64,000 bases of DNA from Thraustochytrium sp. TN22 (Eukaryota > Sar > Bigyra > Thraustochytrida > Thraustochytriidae). The notes below the pieces were generated by a model. The model saw only the letters and a list, made by a program, of their open reading frames with translations, did not search any database and was not told the origin of the DNA. Numbering within the stretch: the stretch's first letter is position 1; each line of letters opens with the position of its first letter. A program made the translations under genes and the position numbers. Of the stretch, positions 38,780-49,930 are shown one piece after another. The DNA is taken from the NCBI GenBank assembly GCA_013306675.1, contig JABLUY010000095.1:58409-122408 (forward strand). Reading direction: 5' to 3'.

Positions 38780-41700
38780 TCAGTCGGACTCAGAGCCGTC
38801 CGAGCTCGAGTCATCCGAGGAGCTCGAGTCCGAATCTGAGTCGGCACCGCGCTCCTTCACATCCAAATTGACCTTATGGACCTCGTTGACGCCCAGGACC
38901 GAATCGCACATGATGTACACATGGAGCTGGCGCGGTCCAGGCTGCTTGGGCGCATCAAAGGACAGCTTGACGTCGGCCTCCTTACCGAGCATGATGCGCT
39001 TGATGGCATAGAGCTCGTTGGCGCTGGCGTCACCGACCACTACCCAGTAGTTCTCGAGCTTGGCACGCGGGTAGCGCGGCGCCACGACACGGCCGTACAC
39101 GTGCGCGGCAGGCTTGGCGTCGCCCCCGTTGGCGCCCTCCTCCGCATTGTCCTCGTCCTCGTCCTCTTCGTCATCCTCGTCCTCGGCGCGCTCAAGGTGG
39201 ACCGTGAGGTCGACCGGCCCGCTGGCGCGGATGGAGTCAGCGTCCTGCAGGTCGACCTTGACATCAAGGTCCGGGTAGGCGTTGCAAAAGTCAGCGACTT
39301 GCTCGAGCTTGGCCGCGGGTAGCTGCAGGACGGCGTCGCGCTTCTCGTCCTCAAGCTCGGCAATGTCCATGACGTGCTTGACACCAGCCGCCACGCAGCG
39401 GTCCACAATGGCCTTGTCAAAATGCGGGATCTGCATGAGCGGGGAGTCGGTGTTCCAGCAACCCTGCACAACCATCTGCGAGAGCTCCATGGCGGCAAGC
39501 GCGGGCTGCAGCCAGCGGTTGCTGGCAATGATGTCCACCATGGCGTACAACAAGCGCGTGGCGCGCTCCAGCACAGCGTCCAGGTCGGCCTGCTGGTCCT
39601 CGGTGAGCGCCCGGCGCGAAAAGTGCATCTGGAGCAGCACATGCGTCTTGACGTGCGGGCGCCCGTAGTCGGGCGCCGGCTCGGACGGCTCGCGCGGCGC
39701 GGGCAGCGGCAGGTGCTTGGCGAGCGCCTCAAGGCGCGCATCCTCGCCAGCGCGCACGGGGACGTCCTCGAATTCAGCCGCGGCCGACAGCACATTGAGG
39801 ATGGTGCGCAGCTTGGACTGCGCGCGCAGGTTGATGGAGAAGAGCTCAATGGTGACGTACTGAACGTAGTAGTAGGAGGCAACCATGCCGAGGTTGAGCG
39901 GCGCCACGTCCATATCGTTCTTGTCGATCTCGATGCACTTGCTCTGCGCCAGGTCTGCCAGCGTGGATTCAACCAGCTCCGAGAGATAGTCCGAGAGGAT
40001 TTCGGGCGAGGTGCCAACGAGCTGGTAGTAGGTCGGATTTTTGGCGAGCCGGCGGTACAGCAGCGTCCAGGTCAGGTAGTCCACGGCCTCTTGCTTGTTC
40101 TTGATGACGCGCGAGACGATCTCCGCGCACAAGTGGTCAGCCAACTCGTGGTCCAGGTGGCTCTCCACGGGCAGCGCATCGTGCAGGAACTTCTTGTAAT
40201 ACGCCTTGCGCTTGTCCTGGCACATGACGAGGCACTTGGCAACGTCGCCAGGCGCCATGGCGCGACCCACCATCTGCATGAGGTCAGCCACTGGGTAGTC
40301 GACGTGGCGGCCCTGCGCGCCGTCGTAGCGCGCCGTGTCCATGACGACGACGACGTCGGCGCGGTGACGGAGCCCCCAGCACAGGTCGCTGGTCACCACG
40401 AGCGTGCGCGCGGCGCCCGAGGCAAAGCAGGCCTCGACCACGGCGCGGTCGGCGTCCGCCATGCCAGCGTGCAAGAAGCCAACGCCCTGCGCCAGCGTGC
40501 TGCGCAGCGCGCCGTCGCGCAGCTTGCGCACGTGCGGTTCCAGCTTGGGTTCGGCCTCGGGCGAGACAAAGAGGTGCTCGCGCTTGGCCCAGGCGCGCGC
40601 GCGGCGCACCTTGCCGATGGCCTTCTCCTCGAGCAGCTCCGAGGCCGCAAAGGTGACGAGGTCCACGGCGGTGACCTTGGCCTGGCGCGCCGAGGGCACA
40701 AAGACGAGCACGGGCCGCGTGCCAAAGTCGCCGTGCTTGAGGACGGCGTCAAAGACCGGGCGCGCCATGGCGACCAGACGCGCGCCGGGCTGGTGCACGG
40801 CGAAGCTGCGCAGCTCGACCTCGACCGGGCAGGGCCGCTGCGAGGGGTGGAAGTTGAAGACGGCCTTGGCGCCAATCCAGGCGCCAACCTCGCGGCCGTT
40901 GGCCAGCGAGGCGGCCAGGCCGAGGACGCGCAGCGTCTGCGGCGGCGTCGAGGCGATGAAGCGCATGCGCGAGACGACGACCTCGAGCACCGGACCGGGC
41001 GCCGAGCCGACCAGGTGCAGCTGGTCGGCGATGAAGAGGTCGATCTCGCGCACCGCCTTGCGCTGCTTCCAGCGGCGCGAGAGGTTGTCCCAGTCCTCGC
41101 AGGACGCAATGACGACCTGGGCTGCGTCCAGCGCGCGCAGATCGGCCGCCGTCTCGCCGGTGAGACGCGCCACGGTGAGGCCGAGCGTACGGCCAAAGAG
41201 CGTCTGCCACTCCGCGTGGCGGCGCTCGCAGACGGCGCGCAGCGGCGCGACGTAGACGCAGGTGACGGCGGTGCGGTCCTCGCTGCGCGCGAGCGCGCGG
41301 ATGATGGCGAGCTCAGCGAGCGCCGTCTTGCCGGACCCGGCGGGCGCCGCGACGAGGAGCGGCTGGTCGCTCTGCATGAGCTCGCCAAAGATTTGCGTCT
41401 GCACCGCGTTCAACGCCTCGATGCCGTGCTGCGCGAGGGCCGCGACGCAGGCGTCCGCGGCCCACTGCGCGTCGCGAACGCCGGGGGCCGCGGCGGCCTC
41501 CTGCGCGGCGCGCGTCGCCGGGAGCGGGCGCAGGTCGAGCAGGTCTGTGGGCGGCGGGAAGCGCTCTGGCAGGATGAGCTTGCGGAAGGAGACCGGCAGC
41601 ACGGTGGAGGCGTGCAAAAAGCGCTCGCAGACGACCCGGCAAAAGTACTGCGGCGGCATCGGGTCCGAGAGGGGCACCACGAACTGCGTGGTGCGCTCCT

Positions 41701-44700
41701 GACCCGCCGTGCGCTTCCCCACGAGGACGGCCTCGTGGTGCAGAATGGTCTCTGCGTCGCAGTCCTCAACGATAACGTAAAAGACGAGCAGGTCACCGTA
41801 GAGCGTCTCGTCGTAGGCAAAGTCCGGCGTGAGCGTGAGTTCGACGCTGAGCGTAGACCGCGTGATGGGCTGCACGACGGCGGACAGGTTCATGCGCGGG
41901 AAGCTGTGGATGAAGCGGTGCAGGTCGCGGCCGAGCTTGACGGAGGAACCGGCGGCCGTGCCGGCGCCGCCGGCCGTGACGAGCTCGGCGAGCTCCTGCG
42001 CGGACAGCTCCCGCAGCTGGTCCGCCGACAGGTTGCGGCGCTCGAGGCGCTGCAGGACGTCGCTCGGGATCGGGAGCGCCGGAAGCTGGCGCAGAAAGAG
42101 CTGCGTGGGCCAGACGCGGTGTTCGCACATGTTGGCAAGCGCCAGGCAGCGCTGCGCGAGCGCCGCCCAGCCGCGCACGAGGCAGACCTCGAAGAGGGCG
42201 CGCACGAGGCGGTTGGCGCTCTGCTGGATGAAGACCAGATCGCAGGCCAGCGCGTAGCCCTCGAGGCGCAGGCCAGAAATGTAGGCTTGCAGCAGCAGAT
42301 TGACCTTGGCGGATGGCTCCTCGAGGCCCTCTTTAATGGGGACGGGCGCGCGGTCCGCGAGCTGCGCGAGCTCGACCTTTTCCTCGTCGCGCACGACGAT
42401 GTTGCTAAACTCCTTGGAGAGCGCAAAGAGGCGGAACAGGTCGATGTCGCCCATGGTTGGGCGCAGCAGCTCGTTGTACGTCTGCATCGAGTCGAAGGCA
42501 ACATAGTAGTGCGAGGCGATGCGGCCCAGCGGCGTGCCCTGCAGCGCGCCGGTGCGCCGGTCATAGCGCACCAGCTGGCTCTTGTCAAGCAGGAGAGCGG
42601 CGCTGTGGGCGAGGTCGCGGCGGCGTTGCAGGAGCCCCGGGTCGGCGTCCACCTCGTCCACGGAGAGCCCATACTGGGCCGGGCTGCGCAGCATGCGCAC
42701 GTACAGGTAGGTGTAACCAAGCCAGTGCGCAGCGTCGTCAAGGCTCTGCACGCCGCCGGCGACGACCTCGGCGTTGAGCGCGTCGGCGAGGCGGCGGATG
42801 AGCTGCGACTCGACGGGCAGCTGCTCGTTGAGCAGCGAGAGGTAGAACTGAAGCTCGGCGTGCGAGGTGATGATGATGCCCTCGCCCTCGGTGTCGGTCT
42901 CGAACTGCGGGCGGCCGGCGCGGCCGAGCATCTGGAGGATGTCGAGCTGCGAAAGCTCGGTCCAGCGCCCCTTCTCCGGATTGTACACCTGTGTGCCCTT
43001 GATGATGACCGTGTGCGCGGGCAGGTTGACGCCCCAGGCCAGGGTGGCCGTGCACACGAGCGCCTTGATGTGGCCGCGCTTGAAGAGGTCCTCGACGAGC
43101 GTGCGGTCGGAGCGCGCCAGGCCGGCGTGGTGGATGCCGAGCCCGTGCAGGAGCATGTCCTTGAGGTCGGCGCTGCGGGCCTCCTCCTCGACGGAGCTGC
43201 GCAGGATCTCGCGCGTCGCGCGGTCCTCGGCATTGAGGAAGATGCCGAGCTGGTCACGCTCCTCGGCGAGATCGCGCAAAAAGCGCGCCGTGGCGGCCGT
43301 GTCCTTGCGGCTGTGCACGAAGACCAGGACCTGGTCCTTGGGATTGGCCTCGATGGAGGCGACAATCTTGTCGTAGCATAGCTCGTTGGCGAGCTGCAGG
43401 CGCTTGAACGGCTTGGTTTCGGTGATGCCAATGTACTGCTGTTGCAGCGGGACAGGGCGGAAGGAGTTGTCAAAGAAGAAGAGTCCGCGGTCCAGCGGCA
43501 CGCGTAGGAAGCTGGCAACGTCCTGGTAGTTGGGCAATGTGGCGGAGATGCCCACCAGGCGGACGCGCTGCTGCGTGACCTCCTGCTGGCGCACGGCGCG
43601 CGCCACAATGCATTCGAGCACAGCGCCGCGCTCGTTGTGCAGCAGATGGATCTCGTCGATGATGACGAGCTTGACGAGCTGCGTGTAGGCGCGCTCGCCG
43701 GCCTTGCGCGTGACAATGTCCCACTTCTCCGGGGTTGTGACGATCATCTGCGTCTGCGCGATCTCGGCGCGGCTCAGCTGCTGGTCGCCCGAGAGCTCGC
43801 GCACCGCAAGGCCGTAGGCGGCCGTGAGGCGCTGGCCGAAGTTTTGCACGACCTCCTGCACGAGCGCCTTCATGGGTGCCACGTAGACAATTTTCATCTC
43901 GGCCTGCATGCGCGCGCGGTCGACCTGGCCTGAGGCGGCGTCCACGAACTTGCCGATCTCGTGCAGCACCGTGAGCATGGCCACGTTGGTCTTGCCGGCG
44001 CCCGTGGGCGCGCACACGAGCAGGTTAAAGTCCTCGCGCAGCGCGGCCGGCATGATGCGCGACTGCACGCGGTTGAGCGTGGTCATACCAGCGAAGGCGG
44101 CGTGCGCAAAAGATGGGAGGTCCGGGATCGACACGAGCTTCTCGTCCTTGCCAAAGGGGCGCGGCTTGTGCGGCGGGATGTGCACCTCCTTGAAGTTCTT
44201 GCCCTCCTTGAGCCAGCGCGCGCCCTTGACGCGCACCTCGCGGTTCGTCATGGTGTGATCGCCGGCGCTAAAGGCGAGCGCGCGCAGGTCGAGGCGGCGC
44301 GGCGGCGCGGCCATGCTCGGTAGCGCGCCGTCCGCCTCCAGCGCCGGGTCCTCGTCGGCGTCGCGCACGCGCACAGCCTCTGTGCGGCCGCGCCGGCGCT
44401 GCGCCGCGCCCGGCGCCGCCGACGCCGTCCCGGTCGGGTCCGCGAGCATGGCGAGGATATCGCGGCCGCCACCGACCGAGACATCGGCAGCCATTTCGCG
44501 CTCGATGGCGGCGCGCTCCTCCTCCGTGTCGGCGCGCTTGAGGCGCGTGCAGTAGTGGATGCGTTTGCGGTTGACCAGGAGGCGCTTGATGAGCTCAAAC
44601 TTGTCGAACTCCAGCAGCATGACGAGCTGGTTCTCGCAGGCGCGCTCGTCCGGCTCGCCAAGCGCCTCCAGCACCTCGGCGGCCAGGGCCTGCGCCTCGC

Positions 44701-45578
44701 TTGCCTCCGGGTAGTACCTGGCTAGTTCGCGCTGGATCCAGTGCGCGTCGATCTCTTGCACGTTGACGAGGTCGTCCCCGGCGCCAGCACCGGCGGCGTC
44801 GGCCCCCGCCGCACCGCCCGCGCCCCGCGCGTTGTTGTCCTCATCGTCCTCGTCGTCGGACGACGAGGCGGCGCCAGGGTCGCTGACCACTTCGCCCATC
44901 TCGCCGTCAGACTCATCCGAGCTGTCGCCCTCAAAGACCACGGCGACGCCCATGTCGCCGGCGGCTTGCGCGCCTGAGGTCTGCAGTGGTGCCTCTTCCG
45001 GCACGCTGTAGTCGTCGATGCGCTCGCACAGACGCAGCAGGTCGGTGAAGGCGGCCTTGGTCAGGCCCTTGCCCAGCAGCTTGCGGCACTCGGTCTCCTT
45101 GCGCGGCGCCGTGAGCTCCTCGTCTTTGATGATGCCCAGCACCTCGTCCGCCGCGCCGTGCAAGATGTCACGCGGATGGTCGCCGAGCAGGCGCAGCAGC
45201 ATGTCGAGCAGCTCTTCGAACGCGAGGCGCGCCTCGCGCGTCGTCGGCCGGTAGGCACCCAGCGGCGCGTCCTCGGCGCCTGCCATGGCCTCCGCCTGCT
45301 GCTGCTGCTCTAGCGTTTGCTGTTGCTGCTGTTGCTGCTGCATCTGCATCTGTTGCTGACCGCGTTCGCGCTCGCGCTCGCGCACCTTGGCGAGCTTCGC
45401 GTCCAGGTGGGCGGCCCGGCCAGGCTGCACGCGCGTGCCCATGTCGGCCACCGACACGCGGCCGCGCAGGCTCTGCGCCTCGCCCGTCGCCTCATCCTGC
45501 CTTCCGCGCCGGCTGCGCAGCACGAGGTTGGAGTTCGCGTTGTAGTCGTAGAGGCGCTGCCGCGCCTGCTCCTCCGCC

Positions 45579-45580
<2 letters not shown>
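38780..45580 (-). CDS. SNRNP200: Brr2-type U5 snRNP helicase (Ski2-like, two cassettes)
   Basis: 2,266 residues in one uninterrupted frame. The N-terminus RQRLYDYNANSNLVLRSRR and TGEAQSLRGRVS match Brr2, as does HPRDILHGAADEVLGIIKDEEL. Cassette 1: Walker A PTGAGKT with K530, motif II DEIH at 642-645, then SATLPNYQD, LVCTATLAWGVNLPAHTVII and MLGRAGRPQFE, followed by a Sec63 unit. Cassette 2: Walker A PAGSGKT with K1418, but motif II is DQLH (1519-1522) instead of DExH, and the Sec63 unit has HVKTHVLLQMHFSR. It ends in an acidic Asp/Ser tail. Brr2 unwinds U4/U6 to activate the spliceosome; cassette 1 is the motor and cassette 2 is known to be a regulatory pseudo-helicase, which fits its altered motif here. 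Poly-Gln occurs near residues 80-96. Confidence 0.97.
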
Positions 45581-45609
<29 letters not shown>

Positions 45610-46084
45610 GTGCCGGAGGCTAACTCCCGCCGGCCGGGCTCTTCACACGCGCGCTCGCGGACGCGCGCGCGCACGCCCGCCCGCTCGCTCGCCCGCCGGC
45701 CCGCCGCCCGCCCCGACGCGCCGCTTCCTGCGCGCGCGCGCGCGCGCCAAGGGTTTGCTCTGCGTGCGCAGGCGGTGGTTTTGGCGGCTCGGCGGCTGCG
45801 GCCACCATCATGATGAACGAGGACGACTCGAAGAAGCACCGTAAACCAGGCGAGCACGTGCGCAAAACGAGGCGCCACGACGGAAACCCCACAAGGCGCC
45901 CCCGCCAGCGGTACGAAGAAGAAACGATAGGCATTCAACAAGCTGCTGGTGCTGCTGATGGTATCCGCAAGATCACAACGCCATCATCACACGGGTAGGG
46001 ACATTGCTGCTGTTGTTATCTTACACTGCGGCTGCTGAGGCTCGCTCTCGAGGTTAGCGGTACTCGTAGCGTACTTGCTTGGAG
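45581..46084. other. 5' region of the Brr2 gene / 3' region of the P2X gene
   Basis: The CTG run at 45582-45609 is at the Brr2 start. A cgcgcgcgcgcgc tract lies at about 45740. No gene is seen. Confidence 0.4.
45582..45609. repeat. (CTG)n run abutting the Brr2 start codon
   Basis: About nine CTG triplets, read as CAG in the Brr2 leader, lie immediately upstream of the ATG at 45580. Similar CTG runs recur at 47524-47562 and 55422-55442, and coding Gln runs occur in the PP2A subunit. Confidence 0.9.
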
Positions 46085-47467
46085 TTAGGCCACGTTGACA
46101 GAGGAGCTGCCAGACTTGTCGGCAGCCGTAACGGTGGCGGAGGTGAAGGCATCGTCGTCCGTGGAGGTGTCCTGGCGACGACGACGCTCCTCCTTGCGGA
46201 TGTCGCTAAAGTCCTCGGTCATCTCAATCTTGGCCTTGCGGTAGTGCTCCTTGTGCGGGAGCACGTTAAGCGCGAGGAAGTCGGTGAGGACAACGGAAAT
46301 GCCGAGCAGAGCGGAGCCGGCGGCGAACTGGAGGAGCAGCGTGTTGAAGTCGAAGACGCCGAGGCGACCGGTCTGAATGACGATGATCTTGGCGCCGTAA
46401 CGCTTCTGCACGCGGCGGCCAATGGTGACGGCGTTGGTGTCGAGAATGTCGGCGGAAGAGACGGCCTTGTAGGAGCTGCCAGGCAGGTGCTCGACCGTGA
46501 TGGTGTACGTAATGTCCTTGCTGGCGCCAGACCACGGGTGCACGTTAGTATAGTCAATGGTGACGGTGACGATGTGGCCGCGCGCGCGCACGCTCTCATT
46601 CGTCCTGCCCGAGAAATCGTCGAGCGCGATGTCGCCGGCGCCGAGCCACTCGGCAATGGAGAAGACGTCGTAGTCGTCGGCCGCCGGGAGGTTGGAGTCG
46701 ACAAAGCAGGGCGCCGACGTGGTGTTGTGGCCATTTTCGTCGCGCACGACGCGGCCCGAGGCCGCGAGGCTGGCACAGAGCTCGCCATTGTTGGGCACCT
46801 TGAGCACGCCGTGCATGGTGCGTGCCACGGCCGCCAGGTCCGAGTTGCTGGAACTGTCCTTGACGGCGTGGTCGATGAGCAGCGTGAAATTCTCCACGCC
46901 CGACACATAGCCGTCCGTGACGTCGGCGTCGACGTTTTCCCAGAGCGCCGTGCAGCTGCTCGAATCCTCGGTGGCGTTCGGGCAGGAGTTAATCTGCGGC
47001 ACCTCGACGATCCGCGTTGTAACGAGCAGGTCGCTGCCCTCGGGGTGGGCAACCAGTAGCTCGTCGCCCAGCACGCAGGTGCGCTGATAGGCGCACCCGA
47101 CGTCATCCCCGCCCGTCATCTGGTACATGCCGGCGTCGCAGGTCGAGACGCTCACGTCCTGGCTGCAGTACGGCACCGTCTCGAGGTCCTCGAAGACCGT
47201 GACGCAGCCCTCGTCCGTAATCGGGTCGCAACCCAGGTCGTTGGTGATGGAGCGCAGCGAGAAGCGCGACTCGCCCGAGGGCGGCGTGATGATGAGATAG
47301 CCCGTGTTGTAGAGCATCTGGTATAGCACCACATAGATGAGCGTCGCGATCTTGAAGCCGTAGTTGAGCAAGCCCAGCCGCCGATCCTGGATCGCCGCCA
47401 TGCGCACCGTCCTGTACGCGAAGAGCGTGTCCACATCAGTGCCGAAGAGCGTCTCTGGGAACGCCAT
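46085..47467 (-). CDS. P2X-type ATP-gated cation channel homologue
   Basis: 460 residues from the ATG at 47467 (context gccATGG, MAFPETLFGTD); an in-frame ATG at 47515 would add 16. Topology is that of P2X receptors: short N-terminus with the TxR site (T20-V-R22), TM1 at ~33-55, a large extracellular domain with many cysteines and N-x-T/S sites, TM2 at ~375-403, and a cytosolic tail with the conserved trafficking motif YxxxK (Y409-R-K-A-K413). Family blocks include ENFTLLIDHAVK, FSIAEWLGAGDI and, before TM2, KRYGAKIIVIQTGRLGVFD. P2X receptors are trimeric channels opened by ATP; protist members in slime moulds act on contractile vacuoles. The animal ATP-binding lysine cluster could not be placed by eye, so the ligand is unproven. 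Confidence 0.85.
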   Translation of the reverse strand: MAFPETLFGTDVDTLFAYRTVRMAAIQDRRLGLLNYGFKIATLIYVVLYQMLYNTGYLIITPPSGESRFSLRSITNDLGCDPITDEGCVTVFEDLETVPYCSQDVSVSTCDAGMYQMTGGDDVGCAYQRTCVLGDELLVAHPEGSDLLVTTRIVEVPQINSCPNATEDSSSCTALWENVDADVTDGYVSGVENFTLLIDHAVKDSSSNSDLAAVARTMHGVLKVPNNGELCASLAASGRVVRDENGHNTTSAPCFVDSNLPAADDYDVFSIAEWLGAGDIALDDFSGRTNESVRARGHIVTVTIDYTNVHPWSGASKDITYTITVEHLPGSSYKAVSSADILDTNAVTIGRRVQKRYGAKIIVIQTGRLGVFDFNTLLLQFAAGSALLGISVVLTDFLALNVLPHKEHYRKAKIEMTEDFSDIRKEERRRRQDTSTDDDAFTSATVTAADKSGSSSVNVA

Positions 47468-47982
47468 GGCGAACGGCGCTGTGCCCTCTGCCGCGCTCTC
47501 TCTAGCTAGCTGCACTGCTACCGCTGCCGCTGCTGCTGCTGCTGCTGCTGCTGCTGCCGCCGCCTCGACCGCCGCTGCCGCCGATTCCCTTCGGGCTTTG
47601 CTGACTAGCGAGCGCGCGTCCGTGGGCCCGCCGTGCGGCGTGGGCAGAGCGCGTGGCTGGATGCCCCCCCCGGCACGAGGCGGTTGATTGACTGTGATTT
47701 GCTCTCAGACTCTGCGCCGCCACTTGCAAGCGCGCCGTCCGACTGACTGTGTGTCAAATAGTTACTCATTGTCAAAGAGGTCCTGTTGGTTGAGCGGCGC
47801 TGATGAGGCGAGAGCGGAAACGTCCGCCTGGGTCAGTAGACGAATGCACTGCATCACGGCGCGCGCGCCGCGGACGAGCGGGAGCCGGCGGCAAGGGACC
47901 GAGGGCGTGCTCTTGGATGGCTGAAGATGGGATGTATGCCAGCGGGAGGCTAATGCCTCCTCCCTATCTGAGGCCTCTTGAT

Positions 47983-47986
<4 letters not shown>

Positions 47987-48015
<29 letters not shown>
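47987..48015. repeat. (AGGC)7 simple repeat
   Basis: Seven perfect AGGC units. Confidence 0.9.
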
Positions 48016-48080
48016 CAAGGCCGGCGTGAAAGTGGAGGCCGGGAAAAGGAGGGCAGAAGCGAGCATGGACCGACCATGGG

Positions 48081-48124
48081 CAAGAGTGAAGAGGATCGAT
48101 CGCAAGAGTGAAGAGGATCGATCG
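48081..48124. repeat. Perfect 22-bp tandem duplication
   Basis: caagagtgaagaggatcgat followed by cg occurs twice back to back (48081-48102, 48103-48124), with no mismatch. Confidence 0.95.
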
Positions 48125-48317
48125 AAGTTTGCTTTCGGATACGGCGCGAGAGCGATCCAGCGAGCATCTCAAGCGAGCTGGGTCGTGGTCGGTCGTTTGC
48201 CAATCGCGGTGACCGAAAAGCTTGCAGAGATGTCAGAGGGAAGAAGAACATTATCGTCAAAAGAGGAGAAAAAGAAGGCAACGCTGCGTCGTGACGTCAG
48301 ACAAAGAGCTGGCGGCG

Positions 48318-49031
48318 TCAGAGGTGCTCGGGAGCGAACTTGCGCGCCTCACGTTTCTGGTGCTGCTTGAAGAAGTCAGCTCCAGCGTGGCCGGCCGAAG
48401 CCATGCGCGAGTTGAACTCGGCCTCGACGGCGGAGCGCGAATAGGGCTCGCTCGAGGCAGCAGAGCCGCGGGGCGCCGCAGAGCCACGCGGCGAGGGCGC
48501 CGCAGAGCCGCGCGGCGAGGGCGCGGCCGTGCTGCCGCGACCCTGCAGCGCGCGGGAGAGGCGCTTGGAGGCACGCTTGATGAGCGAGCCCTTGCGCGGG
48601 CCAGCGCCGTGGTGGTGGGCCGCGCCACCGCCGCCGTCCTCGTCGTCCTCCTCATCGTCAGACTGGAGGGTTTCCTCCAGCTTGGCGCGAAAAGCGCCGC
48701 CGACGGTGGGCTTGCGCATGGGCGCGGGCGTGGGCGCCGTGCCGTCGGCCTGGAAGCGCTCGATCTCCTGCAGCGAGTCCTCGGTAGAAATGCCCTTCTC
48801 GCGCTGGTAGTTGGTCTCGAAGAGACCCCATTGCTGCTGGTTGTAGCGGCGCTCGCGCTTCTCCGGGCTGGCCGTGGCTTCGTGCGTGCGCACGGCGCCC
48901 GTGATGGTCGTGAGCTCATCCTCGTCGCCGGCCAGCCCGCGCAGCTGCTTGCCGCAGTGCGGGCAGTACGCCGGGTCGCCGCGCACGGGCTCGCCGCACG
49001 CACAGTACACGCCCTTGAAGCGCGCCGACAT
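48318..49031 (-). CDS. Uncharacterised protein with N-terminal zinc ribbon
   Basis: 237 residues from the ATG at 49031 (MSARFKGVYC). Residues 10-26 form a small zinc-ribbon: C10-x-C12-x10-C23-x2-C26 (CACGE...YCPHCGKQL). After it come a charged region with RRYNQQQWGLFETNYQREKG, an acidic stretch (SDDEEDDED), a basic segment (KGSLIKRASKRLSRALQ), a SPRGSAAP repeat, and a C-terminal helix (AVEAEFNSRMASAGHAGADF, FKQHQKREARKFAPEHL). I recognise no family beyond the ribbon. The frame extends upstream to 49346, but that part is low-complexity leader. Role unknown; zinc-ribbon plus disordered tail could bind nucleic acid or protein. Confidence 0.65.
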   Translation of the reverse strand: MSARFKGVYCACGEPVRGDPAYCPHCGKQLRGLAGDEDELTTITGAVRTHEATASPEKRERRYNQQQWGLFETNYQREKGISTEDSLQEIERFQADGTAPTPAPMRKPTVGGAFRAKLEETLQSDDEEDDEDGGGGAAHHHGAGPRKGSLIKRASKRLSRALQGRGSTAAPSPRGSAAPSPRGSAAPRGSAASSEPYSRSAVEAEFNSRMASAGHAGADFFKQHQKREARKFAPEHL

Positions 49032-49611
49032 GGCGGTATCCGCGCTCGCTCGCTCGCTCGCTCGCCTCCGCCACGCAGGCGCAGGAGCCTGCGCGCCTCG
49101 CCCTCCCGCGTCCGCGCCACGCCGCGCCGCCAAGCGCCGCCAAGCGCAGCGCCGCCAAGCGCTGTGGTTTCCCGCTCTGCCGCTGCCGCCAAGCGCCGCG
49201 ACGAGCGAGCGAGGGAAGGGGCGGCTGCGCCTGGCCCCTGGCACCATCATCACTGTCACTGTCATGGTCAGTGCACTGCACGCGCTGCCCGCACGAGACA
49301 GGTGCGCGCGCTCATCCCGAGTGACCATCCGGTGTGCGCGGCACACACGGGGTCCGCGCGCCCGCCGGTGGGACGACCCGAGAGACGAGACGAGAGCGCC
49401 TCGGCGACGGAAGTCGGCCTACCCGGCCGCTCCCTCTGCGATCGCTCGCAATCAAAGCCAGACGCCGGGAGCGCGGGCAGCAGACCGAGCGCGGCGCCGA
49501 GGCCGTTGACGAGCCAAAGAGGCCAGCAGCGGCAGCAGCGGCAGCAGCGGCAGCAGCGGCACCAGCAGCACCAGCAGGAGGAGCCGCCGCTCCGGCGAGG
49601 CGAGGCGGACC
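49032..49611. promoter_or_regulatory. Divergent region, zinc-ribbon gene / small membrane protein
   Basis: 580 bp between opposite starts. It holds (GCTC)4 at about 49046-49065, close to the zinc-ribbon start, and a (GCAGCG)/(CAGCAG) run at about 49529-49575 close to the start of the small membrane protein. Confidence 0.4.
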
Positions 49612-49806
49612 ATGGGCCACGAGGAGTTCAAGGTGTTCCAGCTGCTGGCGACGCTGCTGGTGTACGTGGGGTGCGTGGTGATGATCCTGACGAACGAGAG
49701 GTGGGAGGACCTGGACAAGTACGCGAACCTGAGCGTGCTCTCGCTGTGCACGGTAGGCTACGTGGCGTACGCCATCATGACGACGCGCGGCGAGCGGCAC
49801 AAGTGA
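49612..49806 (+). CDS. Small two-TM membrane protein
   Basis: 64 residues, start context accATGG. Residues ~8-26 (VFQLLATLLVYVGCVVMIL) and ~40-57 (LSVLSLCTVGYVAYAIM) are two membrane helices separated by a charged TNERWEDLDKYAN loop; the tail TTRGERHK is basic. This is a clean two-span layout with charges at helix ends, unlike the low-complexity shadows in the region, so I treat it as real. I do not recognise the family. It is short enough to be a subunit of a membrane complex (for example ER or mitochondrial). It sits convergent to the DDHD gene with 124 bp between. Confidence 0.6.
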   Translation: MGHEEFKVFQLLATLLVYVGCVVMILTNERWEDLDKYANLSVLSLCTVGYVAYAIMTTRGERHK

Positions 49807-49930
49807 GGACAAACGTGCTTTGTGTAGGATAGGTGGGTAGGCATGTAATGATTGATGGATTACACAGTCAGGTAGTACAGCTGCAGGCACGCGCGCAGTG
49901 CGTGCGTGTCTGCGCGCGACCGGCGCTCTT

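Larger units (their letters stand above)
47468..48317. other. Spacer between P2X start and zinc-ribbon gene
   Basis: It holds the P2X leader with a (GCT)n run at about 47519-47562, a GGCA run, and a 22-bp tandem duplication. No convincing frame; the plus-strand frames that cross it are low-complexity. Confidence 0.4.

Noticed and set aside
39374-43381. 1,335-codon open frame on the plus strand
   Set aside because: It is exactly antisense to Brr2. G/C at third codon positions removes stops from the complementary frame. The peptide is low-information and rich in Ala, Arg, Val and His, with no motif.
48222-49832. 536-codon plus-strand frame covering the zinc-ribbon gene
   Set aside because: Low-complexity Arg/Ala throughout; the minus-strand frame has a zinc ribbon and the other plus-strand frame the two-TM protein.
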